Shown piece after piece: positions 16,631 through 28,393 of a stretch of DNA of 57,479 bases. A program made the translations under genes and the position numbers. This DNA comes from Methyloversatilis sp. (GTDB taxonomy: Bacteria > Pseudomonadota > Gammaproteobacteria > Burkholderiales > Rhodocyclaceae): assembly GCF_030698125.1 (NCBI RefSeq), contig NZ_JAUYNV010000029.1, positions 1 to 57,479 on the forward strand, read 5' to 3'. Every line of letters begins with the position of its first letter. The stretch's first letter is position 1. Under the pieces are notes generated by a model. That model saw only the letters and a list, made by a program, of their open reading frames with translations. It did not search any database and was not told where the DNA came from.

Positions 16631-17284
16631 TCAGAACACGAAACGCTGGGCGCCGCGTGCATTGCGCAGCGTCGGCAACAGCGTTTCGAAGAGGATTTCC
16701 TGCGTCTGGCTGCCGTCGGCGTTCAGCGTCACCAGCGTCGCGTTCATCAGCGGCGCTTCGCCGATGAAGGCAATCAGCCGGCCGCCCGGGCGCAGTTGCG
16801 CGACCAGTTCCTGCGGCAGCACCGGCAGGCCGCCGGACACCAGGATCACGTCGTACGGCGCATGCACCGGCCAGCCCTGCGCCGCATCGCCGACTTCGAC
16901 GCGCACGTTCAGCGCACCGGAGGCGATCAGGTTTTCGCGCGCGCGCTCGGCCAGCGCAGGTTCGATTTCGACCGTCGTCACCTGGCTGGCGCGTGCGCCG
17001 AGCAGTGCGGCCATGTAGCCGGAGCCGGTGCCGATCTCGAGCGCCGTGTCGGTGCTGCGCACATGCAGTTCCTGCAGCACGCGGGCTTCGATCTTCGGCT
17101 CCAGCATTTCTGCGCCGTGGCCGAGCGGAATCGGCGTATCGACGAAGGCCAGGTCGCGCAACGCGGCCGGCACGAAGTTTTCACGTCTGACGACGAACAG
17201 CAGGTCAAGAATGTCCTGATCCAGCACGTCCCACGGCCGGATCTGCTGTTCCACCATATTGAAGCGAGCCTGCTCGATATCCAT
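16631..17284 (-). CDS. pcm: Protein-L-isoaspartate O-methyltransferase family protein
   Basis: The 217-residue protein has the PIMT fold: the N-terminal NMVEQQIRPWDV, the SAM-binding ALEIGTGSGYMAALLG, and the late LRPGGRLIAFIGE. The enzyme repairs isoaspartyl residues using S-adenosylmethionine; this short proteobacterial branch next to tolC may have another substrate. ATG 17284 is chosen because GAGGGG (17294-17299) sits 9 bases upstream; ATG 17293 and 17305 are in frame. It lies 48 bases after the RND gene in the same direction. Confidence 0.88.
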   Translation of the reverse strand: MDIEQARFNMVEQQIRPWDVLDQDILDLLFVVRRENFVPAALRDLAFVDTPIPLGHGAEMLEPKIEARVLQELHVRSTDTALEIGTGSGYMAALLGARASQVTTVEIEPALAERARENLIASGALNVRVEVGDAAQGWPVHAPYDVILVSGGLPVLPQELVAQLRPGGRLIAFIGEAPLMNATLVTLNADGSQTQEILFETLLPTLRNARGAQRFVF

Positions 17285-17332
17285 TGTTTCCATCCCCTCG
17301 GTCAAGCCGTGATTGTAGCCTGCGGCGCCGCG

Positions 17333-20300
17333 TCAGCGACCCGGCTGCAGCAGCACGCTGCGCCGCATGCACGCGATATACAGCGCCGGCATCACGAACA
17401 GCGTGAGCACCGTTGCCACGCCCAGTCCCCACACGATGGCACCGGCCACAGGGCCCCACAGCATCGAATAGCCACCGATGCCGGCAGCCAGCGAAAACAG
17501 ACCGCCGATCGTCGTGCTGGTCGTGATGATGATGGGCACGACGCGCCGGCGCGCTGCGTAGATCGCCGCGTGCATCACGCTCATGCCGGCCTTCAGCCGC
17601 TCGTTGGCGGCGTCGATCAGCACGATGGCCGAATTGACGACGATGCCGGTCAGCGCGATCACGCCGTACAAGGTGTACAGCGACAGCGGCGACCCGCTGA
17701 CCAGCAGGCCGACCGCCACGCCGGTGAACGCCAGCGGCACGGTGGCCAGAATCATCATCGGCTGCCAGTAGCTGCGGAACTGCGCGGCGAGGATCAGATA
17801 GATCAGACCGAGGCCGAGCAGGAACAGCACCTTCATCGCGTCCAGGCTTTCCTGCACGTCTTCCAGTTCGCCGGAAAAGTCGAGATCGGTGCGCGGGAAG
17901 CTCGTGCGCCGGGCTTCCCAGGCGGTGCGCACCGACTCGGCGACACCGATCGAATTGAGCTTTTCGGTATCGAGGTTGGCTTCCAGCGTGATGGTGCGGC
18001 GCAGGTTGTAATGCTTGATGACGCCGGGACCGCGCGTCGATTCGCTGCCGACCAGCGCGCGCAGCGTGGTGGCGCCACCATCGGGCAGTGCGATCGGTGC
18101 GTCGAGCACGCGCATCACGTCGTCGTCGGTCACGCCGGCGGCCGCCACGCGCACCTCCAGCTTGGCGCCCTGGTCCCGCGTGATGGCGACGATTTCACCC
18201 TCGACCTGCAGGCGCACCGCGCGCGCCACCTGCGATGCGCTGAGCCCTGCGTTGCGCAGCGCGTCGCGATCGAGTCTGAGCGCCAGTTGAGGGCGGCCGG
18301 GCGTGTCGTCGTCGGTGATGTCGCGCGTGCCATCCATCGATTCGAGGATGCGCCGCACCTCGGCGGTCGCCGCGCGCAACTCGGTCAGGTCGTCGCCGCG
18401 CACGCGGATCTTGACCGGCTTCTGCACCGGCGGCCCGCCCGACAGCTGGGTGAAGCTGATCATGCCGGGGCCGGGCAGGGCGGTGACGGCGGCGCGCATG
18501 CCTTCCACCATGTCGCCCACCTCGCGCCCGTCGTCGGCGCGCGGCAGCAGCGCGACCACCACCTGACCGTAGGAATCGCCGAACAGGGCTTCGGCATCGG
18601 TGAACTTGGCGCCGGCGATCGACGCGATGCGGCGCGCCTCGCCATCCTGCATCTGGCGGCGGACTTCGGATTCGAGCTGTTCGACCCGCGCCAATGTGGC
18701 GCTGATCGGGCTGCCGGCCGGCATGTCGATATTGACGTAGAAAATGCGCATCGGGTCGAAGGCGAAGAACTGCACCCGGATCAGGCCGGTCGCCGCGGCG
18801 CCGATGGCGCCGGCGATCAGCGACGCAACGATCAGACACAGCACGATCCAGTGGCGCACCGCCCAGGCCAGCGCCTGCGCGTAGCGGTGGCGCAGCACGC
18901 GGGTGAAGGCGATGCGCAAGCGTTGTTCGCGGCCTGGCGCCCGTGGCACCGGGCCGAGCGACAGCACGTGCGCCGGCAGCATCCAGAACGCCTCGACCAG
19001 ACTGATCGCAAGCGCCAGGGTCACGACGAAAGGAATGACGAACATGAAGTCGCCGACGATGCCGGGCAGCAGCATCAGCGGCAAAAAGGCAGCCATCGTC
19101 GTGGCGACCGAGGCGACGACCGGCGTCCACACCTCGCGCACGCCATCGGCGACCGCCTCGATCGGCGAGGCGCCCCGCTGCAGCCGGTAGTAGATCGCTT
19201 CGACCACCACCACGGCGTCGTCCACCAGCATGCCGAGCGCGATGACCACGCCCAGCAGAACGGAAATGTTCAACGTGTCGCCGGTGGCCGACAGCACGGC
19301 GAAGGTGCCGGCGAGCGAGAACGGCACACCGAGGCCGACCAGCAGCGCGATGCGCGTACCGAGAAAGACCCAGCACAGGCCGATGACGCACATCAGGCCG
19401 AACAGCGCATTCCATTCCATGATGGAAATGGCTTCGCGCGTCGGCACGGTCTGGTCGTCCATCAGTTCGAGCTTCAGGCCCTGCTGCATCAGCACTTCGT
19501 TCTTGCGTTCGACGTAGTCGGTGATGCGCTCGACCATGGCGAGCGTGTTCACGCCGGCCTTCTTGCTGACCGAAAACAGCACGCTGGCCTGTCCGCCGGA
19601 CGACACCATCTGGCTCGGCCGGGCGCGCGCGCGCGCCACGCGGGCCACCTCGTCGAGCTTCACCATGGCGCCGCCACGGGCCGACGCCGCAACGCCGACG
19701 TCGGCCAGCCAGGCGGGATCGGCGTCCTGGCCGACCACGCGCACCAGCCACTCCTGTTCGCCTGCGCGCTGCCGGCCGGCGAACACGTCGCGGAACCAGC
19801 CGGCCACGCCATCGGCGATGTCGGTCGGCAGCAGCCCGCGCGCCTGCGCCGCCTGTGGTGAATATTCGATGCGCAGTTCCGGGTCGTGCAGGCCGAGCGC
19901 GAACACGCGGTCGACGCCGCGCATGCGTTCCAGATCGGTGCGCAGTTCGCGTCCGATGGCGCGCAGCACCTCGTCGTCCGCCTGGCCGGTCAGCAGCACC
20001 TGCGCGGTCGGGAAGCCGTTCGAGCTGGTCACCTCGATGATCTGCGGCTCCTTCGCCTCGACCGGCAGTTCGGCCCGCGCCTTGTTCTGTATTTCGCGCC
20101 GCAGGTCGTTGATGCGCTTGTCGAACACCGCCGGTTCGATGTCGTCGAAACGCACCAGGATGCCGGCCAGCCCGTCGCGTGCGGCCGACGATATGAATCG
20201 GATGTCGGACACGTTCTTGATCGCGTCTTCCAGCGGCTCCAGCACCCGCTTTTCGACGTCTTCGGGCGAGGCGCCGGGCAGTGCGGCGGCGATCTGCACC

Positions 20301-20431
20301 CAGTTGAAATTGATTTCCGGGTCCTGTTCGCGCGGCAGCCCGAGGTAGCTGATCAGCCCGAGCAGCAGCACCACGATGAAGGTGATGTTGGCCAGCGGAT
20401 GGTTGCTGATGAAACGCGCGTAGGCGCTCAT
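17333..20431 (-). CDS. RND efflux transporter permease
   Basis: The 1032-residue protein is a full-length AcrB/MexB-type RND pump. It has an N-terminal membrane helix (HPLANITFIVVLLLGL), two large periplasmic loops, and the proton-relay aspartates in LGMLVDDAVVVVEA of helix 4. GVAVGLLVSGSPLSLYTLYG and LTGIVVNSAIVLID mark the C-terminal half. It would export small hydrophobic compounds using the proton gradient, with the adjacent adaptor and TolC. Its start overlaps the adaptor stop by 4 bases (ATGA 20428-20431). The substrate cannot be read from the sequence. Confidence 0.94.
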   Translation of the reverse strand: MSAYARFISNHPLANITFIVVLLLGLISYLGLPREQDPEINFNWVQIAAALPGASPEDVEKRVLEPLEDAIKNVSDIRFISSAARDGLAGILVRFDDIEPAVFDKRINDLRREIQNKARAELPVEAKEPQIIEVTSSNGFPTAQVLLTGQADDEVLRAIGRELRTDLERMRGVDRVFALGLHDPELRIEYSPQAAQARGLLPTDIADGVAGWFRDVFAGRQRAGEQEWLVRVVGQDADPAWLADVGVAASARGGAMVKLDEVARVARARARPSQMVSSGGQASVLFSVSKKAGVNTLAMVERITDYVERKNEVLMQQGLKLELMDDQTVPTREAISIMEWNALFGLMCVIGLCWVFLGTRIALLVGLGVPFSLAGTFAVLSATGDTLNISVLLGVVIALGMLVDDAVVVVEAIYYRLQRGASPIEAVADGVREVWTPVVASVATTMAAFLPLMLLPGIVGDFMFVIPFVVTLALAISLVEAFWMLPAHVLSLGPVPRAPGREQRLRIAFTRVLRHRYAQALAWAVRHWIVLCLIVASLIAGAIGAAATGLIRVQFFAFDPMRIFYVNIDMPAGSPISATLARVEQLESEVRRQMQDGEARRIASIAGAKFTDAEALFGDSYGQVVVALLPRADDGREVGDMVEGMRAAVTALPGPGMISFTQLSGGPPVQKPVKIRVRGDDLTELRAATAEVRRILESMDGTRDITDDDTPGRPQLALRLDRDALRNAGLSASQVARAVRLQVEGEIVAITRDQGAKLEVRVAAAGVTDDDVMRVLDAPIALPDGGATTLRALVGSESTRGPGVIKHYNLRRTITLEANLDTEKLNSIGVAESVRTAWEARRTSFPRTDLDFSGELEDVQESLDAMKVLFLLGLGLIYLILAAQFRSYWQPMMILATVPLAFTGVAVGLLVSGSPLSLYTLYGVIALTGIVVNSAIVLIDAANERLKAGMSVMHAAIYAARRRVVPIIITTSTTIGGLFSLAAGIGGYSMLWGPVAGAIVWGLGVATVLTLFVMPALYIACMRRSVLLQPGR

Positions 20432-21495
20432 GGCATTTTCTGTCCGTCGCGCAGGCTGTTGCGGCCGTCGGTCGCAATGCGTGCATCCAGCGGCAGGTCA
20501 CTGGCTGCAGGGCGCCCTTCCTGCGCACCCGGCAGCTCGACGAAGCGGGCGACGCCGTCGCGCAGCACGAATACGCCGAGCAGGCTGCCGCTGCCGTCGC
20601 GCCGGATCACCAGTCCGGCCGGTACATGCGGTGCCGGGTCGGACCAGGCGAGCCGGCCTTCGGCACCGGCCGGTGCGCGTGTGCCGGTGAAGGCGGCGCG
20701 CACTTCGTGCGTGCGGCTGGCGTCGTCGATGGCTGGCGACACGCGGGCGATGCGCACCGCGATGCGTCCGGCCGGCGACACGAACTCGACCGACTTCGCG
20801 GCGCGCAGCGACACCAGGTCGCGCGGCGCCACGCGGGCGCTCACCTCGACCCGCGTCGCATCTTCGAGCGTCATCAGCACCATGCCGGCGCCGGCCAGCG
20901 AACCGGCCGACGCGTCGCGCGTGCGCACGATGGCGTCGTAGGGCGCGCGCAGCACGCACTTGTCCAGATTGCGCTGTGCCAGATCGACCGCGTTGGCGGC
21001 CACCGACACGTCGGCACGCACCACCTCGACATCGGTTTCGCGCTGGGTCAGCGCCTCGGGCGACACGAAGTTCTGGGCCTGCAGCGCGCGCGTGCGGCGC
21101 AGTTGCGCGTCGGCCTGCGCCAGACGCGCCTCGGCCGCCTTGCGCTGCGCCTGCGCGCGCTCCAGCGCGAGCTGGTAGTCACGCGGGTCGAGCCGCACCA
21201 GCACCTGCCCCTTGTTCACGCGCTCGCCCGGGTCGGCGTGCGTCGACGCCACGCGGGCACTCACTTCGGCCGCGAGCTGGGTTCGGTTCAGCGCCACCGC
21301 CTGCGCCGGCGCGTCGCGTCCGGGGTAGGTGGCAACCTCGGCAAAGGGCTTGAAGACGACGGTGGGCACGGTCGAGGGCTTGGCAACGCCAGAGGGCGCG
21401 GCCGTGGTCTGCGCGTGGCCGGCGCAGGCGGCAAACCCCAGGCAGAACGCGGCGACGCGCGCAGCGCGTGCGGCCTGCCGGTGAAAGTCAGTCAT
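20428..21495 (-). CDS. RND efflux periplasmic adaptor subunit
   Basis: The 355-residue membrane-fusion protein has a signal sequence ending near AGHAQ, a lipoyl half-motif around ASTHADPGERVNKGQVLV, and a helical hairpin with QAQRKAAEARLAQADAQL. The second half-motif is CVLRAPYDAIVRTRDA, followed by the beta-barrel domain. It bridges the RND pump and TolC. ATG 21495 lies inside the end of tetR (8-base overlap), consistent with coupling; the frame is open further upstream but not coding. Confidence 0.92.
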   Translation of the reverse strand: MTDFHRQAARAARVAAFCLGFAACAGHAQTTAAPSGVAKPSTVPTVVFKPFAEVATYPGRDAPAQAVALNRTQLAAEVSARVASTHADPGERVNKGQVLVRLDPRDYQLALERAQAQRKAAEARLAQADAQLRRTRALQAQNFVSPEALTQRETDVEVVRADVSVAANAVDLAQRNLDKCVLRAPYDAIVRTRDASAGSLAGAGMVLMTLEDATRVEVSARVAPRDLVSLRAAKSVEFVSPAGRIAVRIARVSPAIDDASRTHEVRAAFTGTRAPAGAEGRLAWSDPAPHVPAGLVIRRDGSGSLLGVFVLRDGVARFVELPGAQEGRPAASDLPLDARIATDGRNSLRDGQKMP

Positions 21496-22198
21496 GTTCG
21501 AGCGCCCGGATGACGAATTCGATGGCAGCGGCGATGTCGGTCGATTCCGCCTGCGCGGCCGCCGACGGGTCATCCTCGGGCGCAGCGTGATCGACACAGC
21601 CGAAGGAATGTTTCATCAGCACGCGCAACAGCAGCGGTGCCATGACGGCCTGTACCGTGCAGGGGTCGCCGGCCACGCAAAACTCGCCGCGCGCATGGCC
21701 GTAATCGATGGCGCGCCCGATCAGCGCGCAGCCGCGCGCCATCACTTCGCGGTGATACAGCTCGGCGATGTCCGGGAAGTTGCGCGCCTCGGCCACCATC
21801 AGCTTGGGCAGGCCACCGAGCCGCGTGGCGCCGATCAGTCGCCACCAGCCCCACAGCAACTCGCGCATCAGATCGGCGCCGCTGCCGCGATGGCTGTCTA
21901 CCAGCGCTTCGCCGCCCGCCAGTGCCGGCACCAGCCCCTGGCGCACGACCGCAGCGAACAGTGCGGCCTTGGAATCAAAATACAGATACAGCGTGCCCTT
22001 GGACACGCCGGCCGCGAGCGCCACGTCTTCAAGGCGGGTCGCTGCGTAGCCCTTCTCGACGAACAGGTCGAGCGCGCAGGCGGCAAGCGTCGCCGGGTCG
22101 ACCAGTGCCGGCCGGCCGCGCCGGACCAGCGGGTGCGCGTCGGTAGCGAGCAATTCAGCGGATCGAGGAACGGGAAGCAGGGGCGAGTGCTCAGACAT
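21488..22198 (-). CDS. TetR/AcrR-family transcriptional repressor of the efflux operon
   Basis: The 236-residue protein has a TetR helix-turn-helix (about 35-80; FVEKGYAATRLEDVALAAG, then SKGTLYLYFDSKAALF) after an unusually long N-terminal tail of about 30 residues. The rest is the variable ligand-binding domain. It is the first gene of the efflux operon. A perfect 14-base palindrome lies 20 bases upstream of its start, so it likely represses itself together with the pump genes until an inducer binds. Confidence 0.92.
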   Translation of the reverse strand: MSEHSPLLPVPRSAELLATDAHPLVRRGRPALVDPATLAACALDLFVEKGYAATRLEDVALAAGVSKGTLYLYFDSKAALFAAVVRQGLVPALAGGEALVDSHRGSGADLMRELLWGWWRLIGATRLGGLPKLMVAEARNFPDIAELYHREVMARGCALIGRAIDYGHARGEFCVAGDPCTVQAVMAPLLLRVLMKHSFGCVDHAAPEDDPSAAAQAESTDIAAAIEFVIRALEHD

Positions 22199-22218
22199 GG
22201 GGTGACGCGCTTTTAATG

Positions 22219-22232
22219 ACTGAATGTTCAGT
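22219..22232. promoter_or_regulatory. Probable TetR operator
   Basis: ACTGAATGTTCAGT is a palindrome (6-base arms, TG centre) inside an AT-rich, wider near-palindrome from about 22213 to 22238. It is just upstream of tetR and about 140 bases upstream of gcvT, which is transcribed the other way. The size and sequence type match operators of TetR/AcrR regulators that control RND pumps. Confidence 0.7.
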
Positions 22233-22373
22233 TAATAACCGGGTCGCGTCAATATGAGACGGCATGCGTTGCGTGCCGGCCGAGCGTGGCATCATCGCGC
22301 CCTCGCTGGCCTACCCGGCCGGCAGACCCGCGGACCGGTCACCTTCCGGCCCGCCACCGAGGAGATTCTGACG

Positions 22374-23498
22374 ATGGCAATCCCGGATCAGGCCGCACTG
22401 CAGCGCACGCCTTTCCACGACCTTCACCTCGCCGCCGGCGCGAAGATGGTGCCGTTCGCCGGCTGGTCGATGCCGATCCAGTACGCGCCGGGCATCATCC
22501 AGGAACACCTGCACACGCGCAGCCAGGCCGGCTTGTTCGACGTGTCGCACATGGGCCAGATCGACGTCACCGGCAGCGGTGCCTGCGCCTGGCTGGAATC
22601 GCTGACCACCGCCGATCTGGCCGCATTGCCGCCCGGCCGGCAGACCTATTCGCTGCTGCCCAACACGGCCGGCGGCCTCATCGATGACCTGATGATCCAG
22701 CGGCTGGGCGACGGCTTTCACGTGGTGTGCAACGCTTCGCGCTGTGCCGACGTGCTGGCCTGGCTCGCCGCGCACCCGCCTGGCGCCGATTGCAGTTACG
22801 TGCTGCGCGAAGACCTTGCGCTGCTCGCGCTGCAGGGTCCGCTGGCCGAAAGCGTGCTGCAGCCGCTGGCCGACGTGGCCGGCATGCGCTTTCTGGATGT
22901 GCGAACCGCATCGGCCAGCGGCCTGCCGTTGCGCATCAGCCGCAGCGGCTATACCGGCGAAGACGGCTTCGAAATTTCGCTGCCCGCTGCGTCGGCCGCC
23001 TCGTTTGCGCAGCGCTTGCTCGACCACGAAAACGTGCGCTGGACCGGGCTGGGCGCGCGCGACACGCTGCGCCTCGAAGCCGGCATGTGCCTGTACGGCA
23101 ATGACATCGACGACACGACGACGCCGGTATCGGCCTCCATCGGCTGGGCGGTCGGCGCCGCGCGCCGCGCTGGTGGCGCGCGCGCGGGCGGCTTTCCCGG
23201 TGCGGCGGTCGTCCTCGGCGAATTCCGGGAACCGCCGGCGCGCGTGCGCGTCGGACTGTTGCCGGACGGGCGTGCGCCGCAGCGCGCCGGCACGAAGCTG
23301 CTCGGCGCCGACGGGCGCGAAGTCGGCGTCATCACCAGCGGCAACCACAGCCCGACGCTGGGCCGGCCGGTTGCCATGGGCTATCTCGACCGGGCGGTGA
23401 AACTGTCCGGTGAAGCCCTGCACATCGATTCGCGCGGACAGTCCGTGTCCGTTTCCCTTACTTCCATGCCCTTCGTACCCACCCGCTACCAACGCTGA
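22374..23498 (+). CDS. gcvT: Glycine cleavage system aminomethyltransferase (T protein)
   Basis: The 374-residue protein is full-length Gcv[21 protein letters not shown] at the start, [13 protein letters not shown], the folate-site region [27 protein letters not shown], and [16 protein letters not shown]. It transfers the methylene group from the lipoyl arm of GcvH to tetrahydrofolate, releasing ammonia. GAGGAG (22360-22365) lies 8 bases before the ATG. gcvP follows after 115 bases, with no gcvH between them. I saw no glycine riboswitch upstream. Confidence 0.96.
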   Translation: MAIPDQAALQRTPFHDLHLAAGAKMVPFAGWSMPIQYAPGIIQEHLHTRSQAGLFDVSHMGQIDVTGSGACAWLESLTTADLAALPPGRQTYSLLPNTAGGLIDDLMIQRLGDGFHVVCNASRCADVLAWLAAHPPGADCSYVLREDLALLALQGPLAESVLQPLADVAGMRFLDVRTASASGLPLRISRSGYTGEDGFEISLPAASAASFAQRLLDHENVRWTGLGARDTLRLEAGMCLYGNDIDDTTTPVSASIGWAVGAARRAGGARAGGFPGAAVVLGEFREPPARVRVGLLPDGRAPQRAGTKLLGADGREVGVITSGNHSPTLGRPVAMGYLDRAVKLSGEALHIDSRGQSVSVSLTSMPFVPTRYQR

Positions 23499-23613
23499 AC
23501 GGCCACACTGCCCCGAATTTCCCACTCGACTCCGGTCAACGCCCTGCACGGGGGCGACGACCGGTACCTTCACACAGGGACTGCCCGAAGCGGCCCGGAA
23601 AGGACTGTTGAAC

Positions 23614-26529
<2,916 letters not shown>

Positions 26530-26542
26530 GCGGTGAGCATTT

Positions 26543-26566
26543 GCGGGAGCGGCGGGCCGCTCCCGC
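26543..26566. terminator. GC-rich hairpin after gcvP
   Basis: GCGGGAGCGG and CCGCTCCCGC are perfect 10-base arms around a 4-base loop, 14 bases after the gcvP stop. No T-run follows, so it is a terminator-like hairpin rather than a classical intrinsic terminator. Confidence 0.55.
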
Positions 26567-26642
26567 GTGATCCGATCCGGTTCGCGCACGAACGATTGTA
26601 AATTTCAGTGACGTGACAGCGCTGTAACACGTCTGAAACCTC

Positions 26643-26699
26643 CTCCTGTTGTCGTGTCAGGTTCATGCGGCCGGACTGCCGGCCTGCTGACAACAGGAG
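26643..26699 (+). promoter_or_regulatory. 5' leader hairpin covering a Shine-Dalgarno sequence
   Basis: CTCCTGTTGTC (26643-26653) pairs perfectly with GACAACAGGAG (26689-26699). The right arm contains the AGGAG ribosome binding site, 8 bases before the ATG at 26708. Inside lies a second stem GGCCGG/CCGGCC (26669-26684). In RNA this would close the ribosome binding site and could control translation of the PEP-CTERM protein. The pairing is seen directly; regulation is inferred. Confidence 0.55.
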
Positions 26700-26707
26700 A
26701 ATCAATA

Positions 26708-28282
26708 ATGGTCAGAAAGATTGCCGCCGCCGCGATTGCGGCACTGTTCGTACCGGTCGTGCAGGCGGCCGGCTGGGAAAAGTTGTGGACGTTTGAGCAC
26801 GGCGCCGCAACCAGCGTCGCGGGCCAGACGTCGGAAATCCTTGCCTTCGACAGCCTGAACAATGAACTGTGGGTGGGCGGGCTCAAGGGTGTGGACATCC
26901 TGAATGCCGCCACCGGCAGCTTCGTGCAGCACATCGACACCACCGCCTTCGGCGAACTGAACAGCGTCGCCATCCGCAATGGTGTGGCCGCCTTCGCCAT
27001 CGCCGCCCCGATCAAGACCGACGCCGGCTCGGTGCTGACCTATGACACCACCAGCCGCAGCTTCCAGCAGAGCTATCTGGTGGGCGCGCTGCCCGACATG
27101 GTCACCTTCACCGCCGACGGCCGCATCATGACCGCCAACGAAGGCGAGCCGCTGGCCCGCCCGGGTTTCGAAACCATCGAGCAACGCGGCTCGATCAGCA
27201 TCATCGACACCACGAAGGATTCGGTCACCACGCTGGGCTTTGCCGGCTACGACGGCACGACCGGCCTCGGCCGCATCGTGACGCCGGGCGCGAAGCCGTC
27301 GATCGACTGGGAGCCGGAGTACATCGCGCTGTCGAAGGATGGTCAGTTCGCCATGGTGACGCTGCAGGAAGCCAATGCGGTCGCCAAGATCGACCTCATG
27401 TCGCAGCAGATCGTGTCGGTCACCTCGCTCGGCCTGAAGGATCACAGCCTGCCCGGCAATGAACTCGATACCTCGGACCGCGACGGCCCGGGCAACAGCC
27501 AGCTGGCCGGCAACTACCGCAACGCGCCGGTGTTCGGCATGTACATGCCGGACGCGATCGCCTCGTATGCGTCGGGCGGCAAGACCTACTACATCACTGC
27601 CAACGAAGGCGATTCGCGCAATCTGCAGGATTTCGTCCCCGGCGAATTCAACGAGGAAGTGCGTGTGGGTTCGAGCAGCTACAAGCTTGACCCGACGGTA
27701 TTCCCGGATGCGGCCGCCCTGAAGGCGAACAGCAATTTTGGCCGCCTCGTCGTGTCCACCTCGAGTGGCGATATCGATGGCGACGGCGACTACGACGAGA
27801 TCCACGTGTTCGGCGGCCGCTCGTTCTCCATCCTCGACGAGAACGGCAACCAGGTGTTCGACAGCGGCAACCAGCTCGAAGCACTGCTGTATGCCAACCC
27901 GGCCCTGCGCGCGCTGATCGACGACGGCCGCAGCGACAACAAGGGCGTCGAGCCCGAAGGTGTCACGGTGCTAGAACTGGGTGACCGCACGCTGGCCTTC
28001 ATCGGCTTCGAACGCACGTTCGACAGCGTGATCGCGATCTATGACGTGACCAACCCGACGGCGGCTACTTTCGTCGACTTCATCGTCGATGCGGAATCGA
28101 ACGCCGTTGAAGGCCTGACTGCGTACGAATTCGGAGGCCGCTATTTCCTGGCCACGGCCAACGAAGGTACCGGCACGACGTCGCTGTTCTCGATCACACC
28201 GGTGCCGGAACCCGAAACCTACGCCATGCTGCTGGCGGGGCTGGGCCTGATCGGCCTCGCCGCGCGCCGTCGTCGTGGCTGA
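26708..28282 (+). CDS. Choice-of-anchor I family protein with PEP-CTERM sorting signal
   Basis: The 524-residue precursor has a signal peptide (about 1-19, ending VVQAA) and a beta-propeller-like choice-of-anchor I domain (for example GNSQLAGNYRNAPVFGMY, then YYITANEGDSRN and DNKGVEPEGVTVLELGDR). The C-terminal exosortase signal is PEPETYAMLLAGLGLIG followed by a membrane helix and RRRRG. It should be exported, cleaved by an exosortase and released or surface-attached, often with exopolysaccharide. The ATG at 26708 is set by AGGAG at 26695-26699. No exosortase gene is in this window. Confidence 0.92.
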   Translation: MVRKIAAAAIAALFVPVVQAAGWEKLWTFEHGAATSVAGQTSEILAFDSLNNELWVGGLKGVDILNAATGSFVQHIDTTAFGELNSVAIRNGVAAFAIAAPIKTDAGSVLTYDTTSRSFQQSYLVGALPDMVTFTADGRIMTANEGEPLARPGFETIEQRGSISIIDTTKDSVTTLGFAGYDGTTGLGRIVTPGAKPSIDWEPEYIALSKDGQFAMVTLQEANAVAKIDLMSQQIVSVTSLGLKDHSLPGNELDTSDRDGPGNSQLAGNYRNAPVFGMYMPDAIASYASGGKTYYITANEGDSRNLQDFVPGEFNEEVRVGSSSYKLDPTVFPDAAALKANSNFGRLVVSTSSGDIDGDGDYDEIHVFGGRSFSILDENGNQVFDSGNQLEALLYANPALRALIDDGRSDNKGVEPEGVTVLELGDRTLAFIGFERTFDSVIAIYDVTNPTAATFVDFIVDAESNAVEGLTAYEFGGRYFLATANEGTGTTSLFSITPVPEPETYAMLLAGLGLIGLAARRRRG

Positions 28283-28305
28283 AACACGGATGTAACACCT
28301 CGGCA

Positions 28306-28333
28306 CCCGGGCTTGAGCAAGGTCAAGCCCGGG
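28306..28333. terminator. Hairpin after the PEP-CTERM gene
   Basis: CCCGGGCTTGA and TCAAGCCCGGG form a perfect 11-base stem with a 6-base loop, 24 bases after the stop at 28282. No T-run follows. It probably marks the 3' end of the transcript. Confidence 0.6.
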
Positions 28334-28393
28334 CGGCAGACGGACGGTTAAGGTGGCGCAGCCCATCTGCCGCCACCCGTCCCCTGCTTTGCC

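Noticed and set aside
16181-19861. A 1226-codon plus-strand open frame opposite the efflux operon
   Set aside because: It is antisense to tolC, rhodanese, PIMT and the RND gene, is rich in H, R, Q and D as expected from GC-rich antisense reading, and has no domain.
22233-22373. Glycine riboswitch upstream of gcvT
   Set aside because: The leader is short, and I could not find the conserved glycine-aptamer core. Only the TetR operator stands out.
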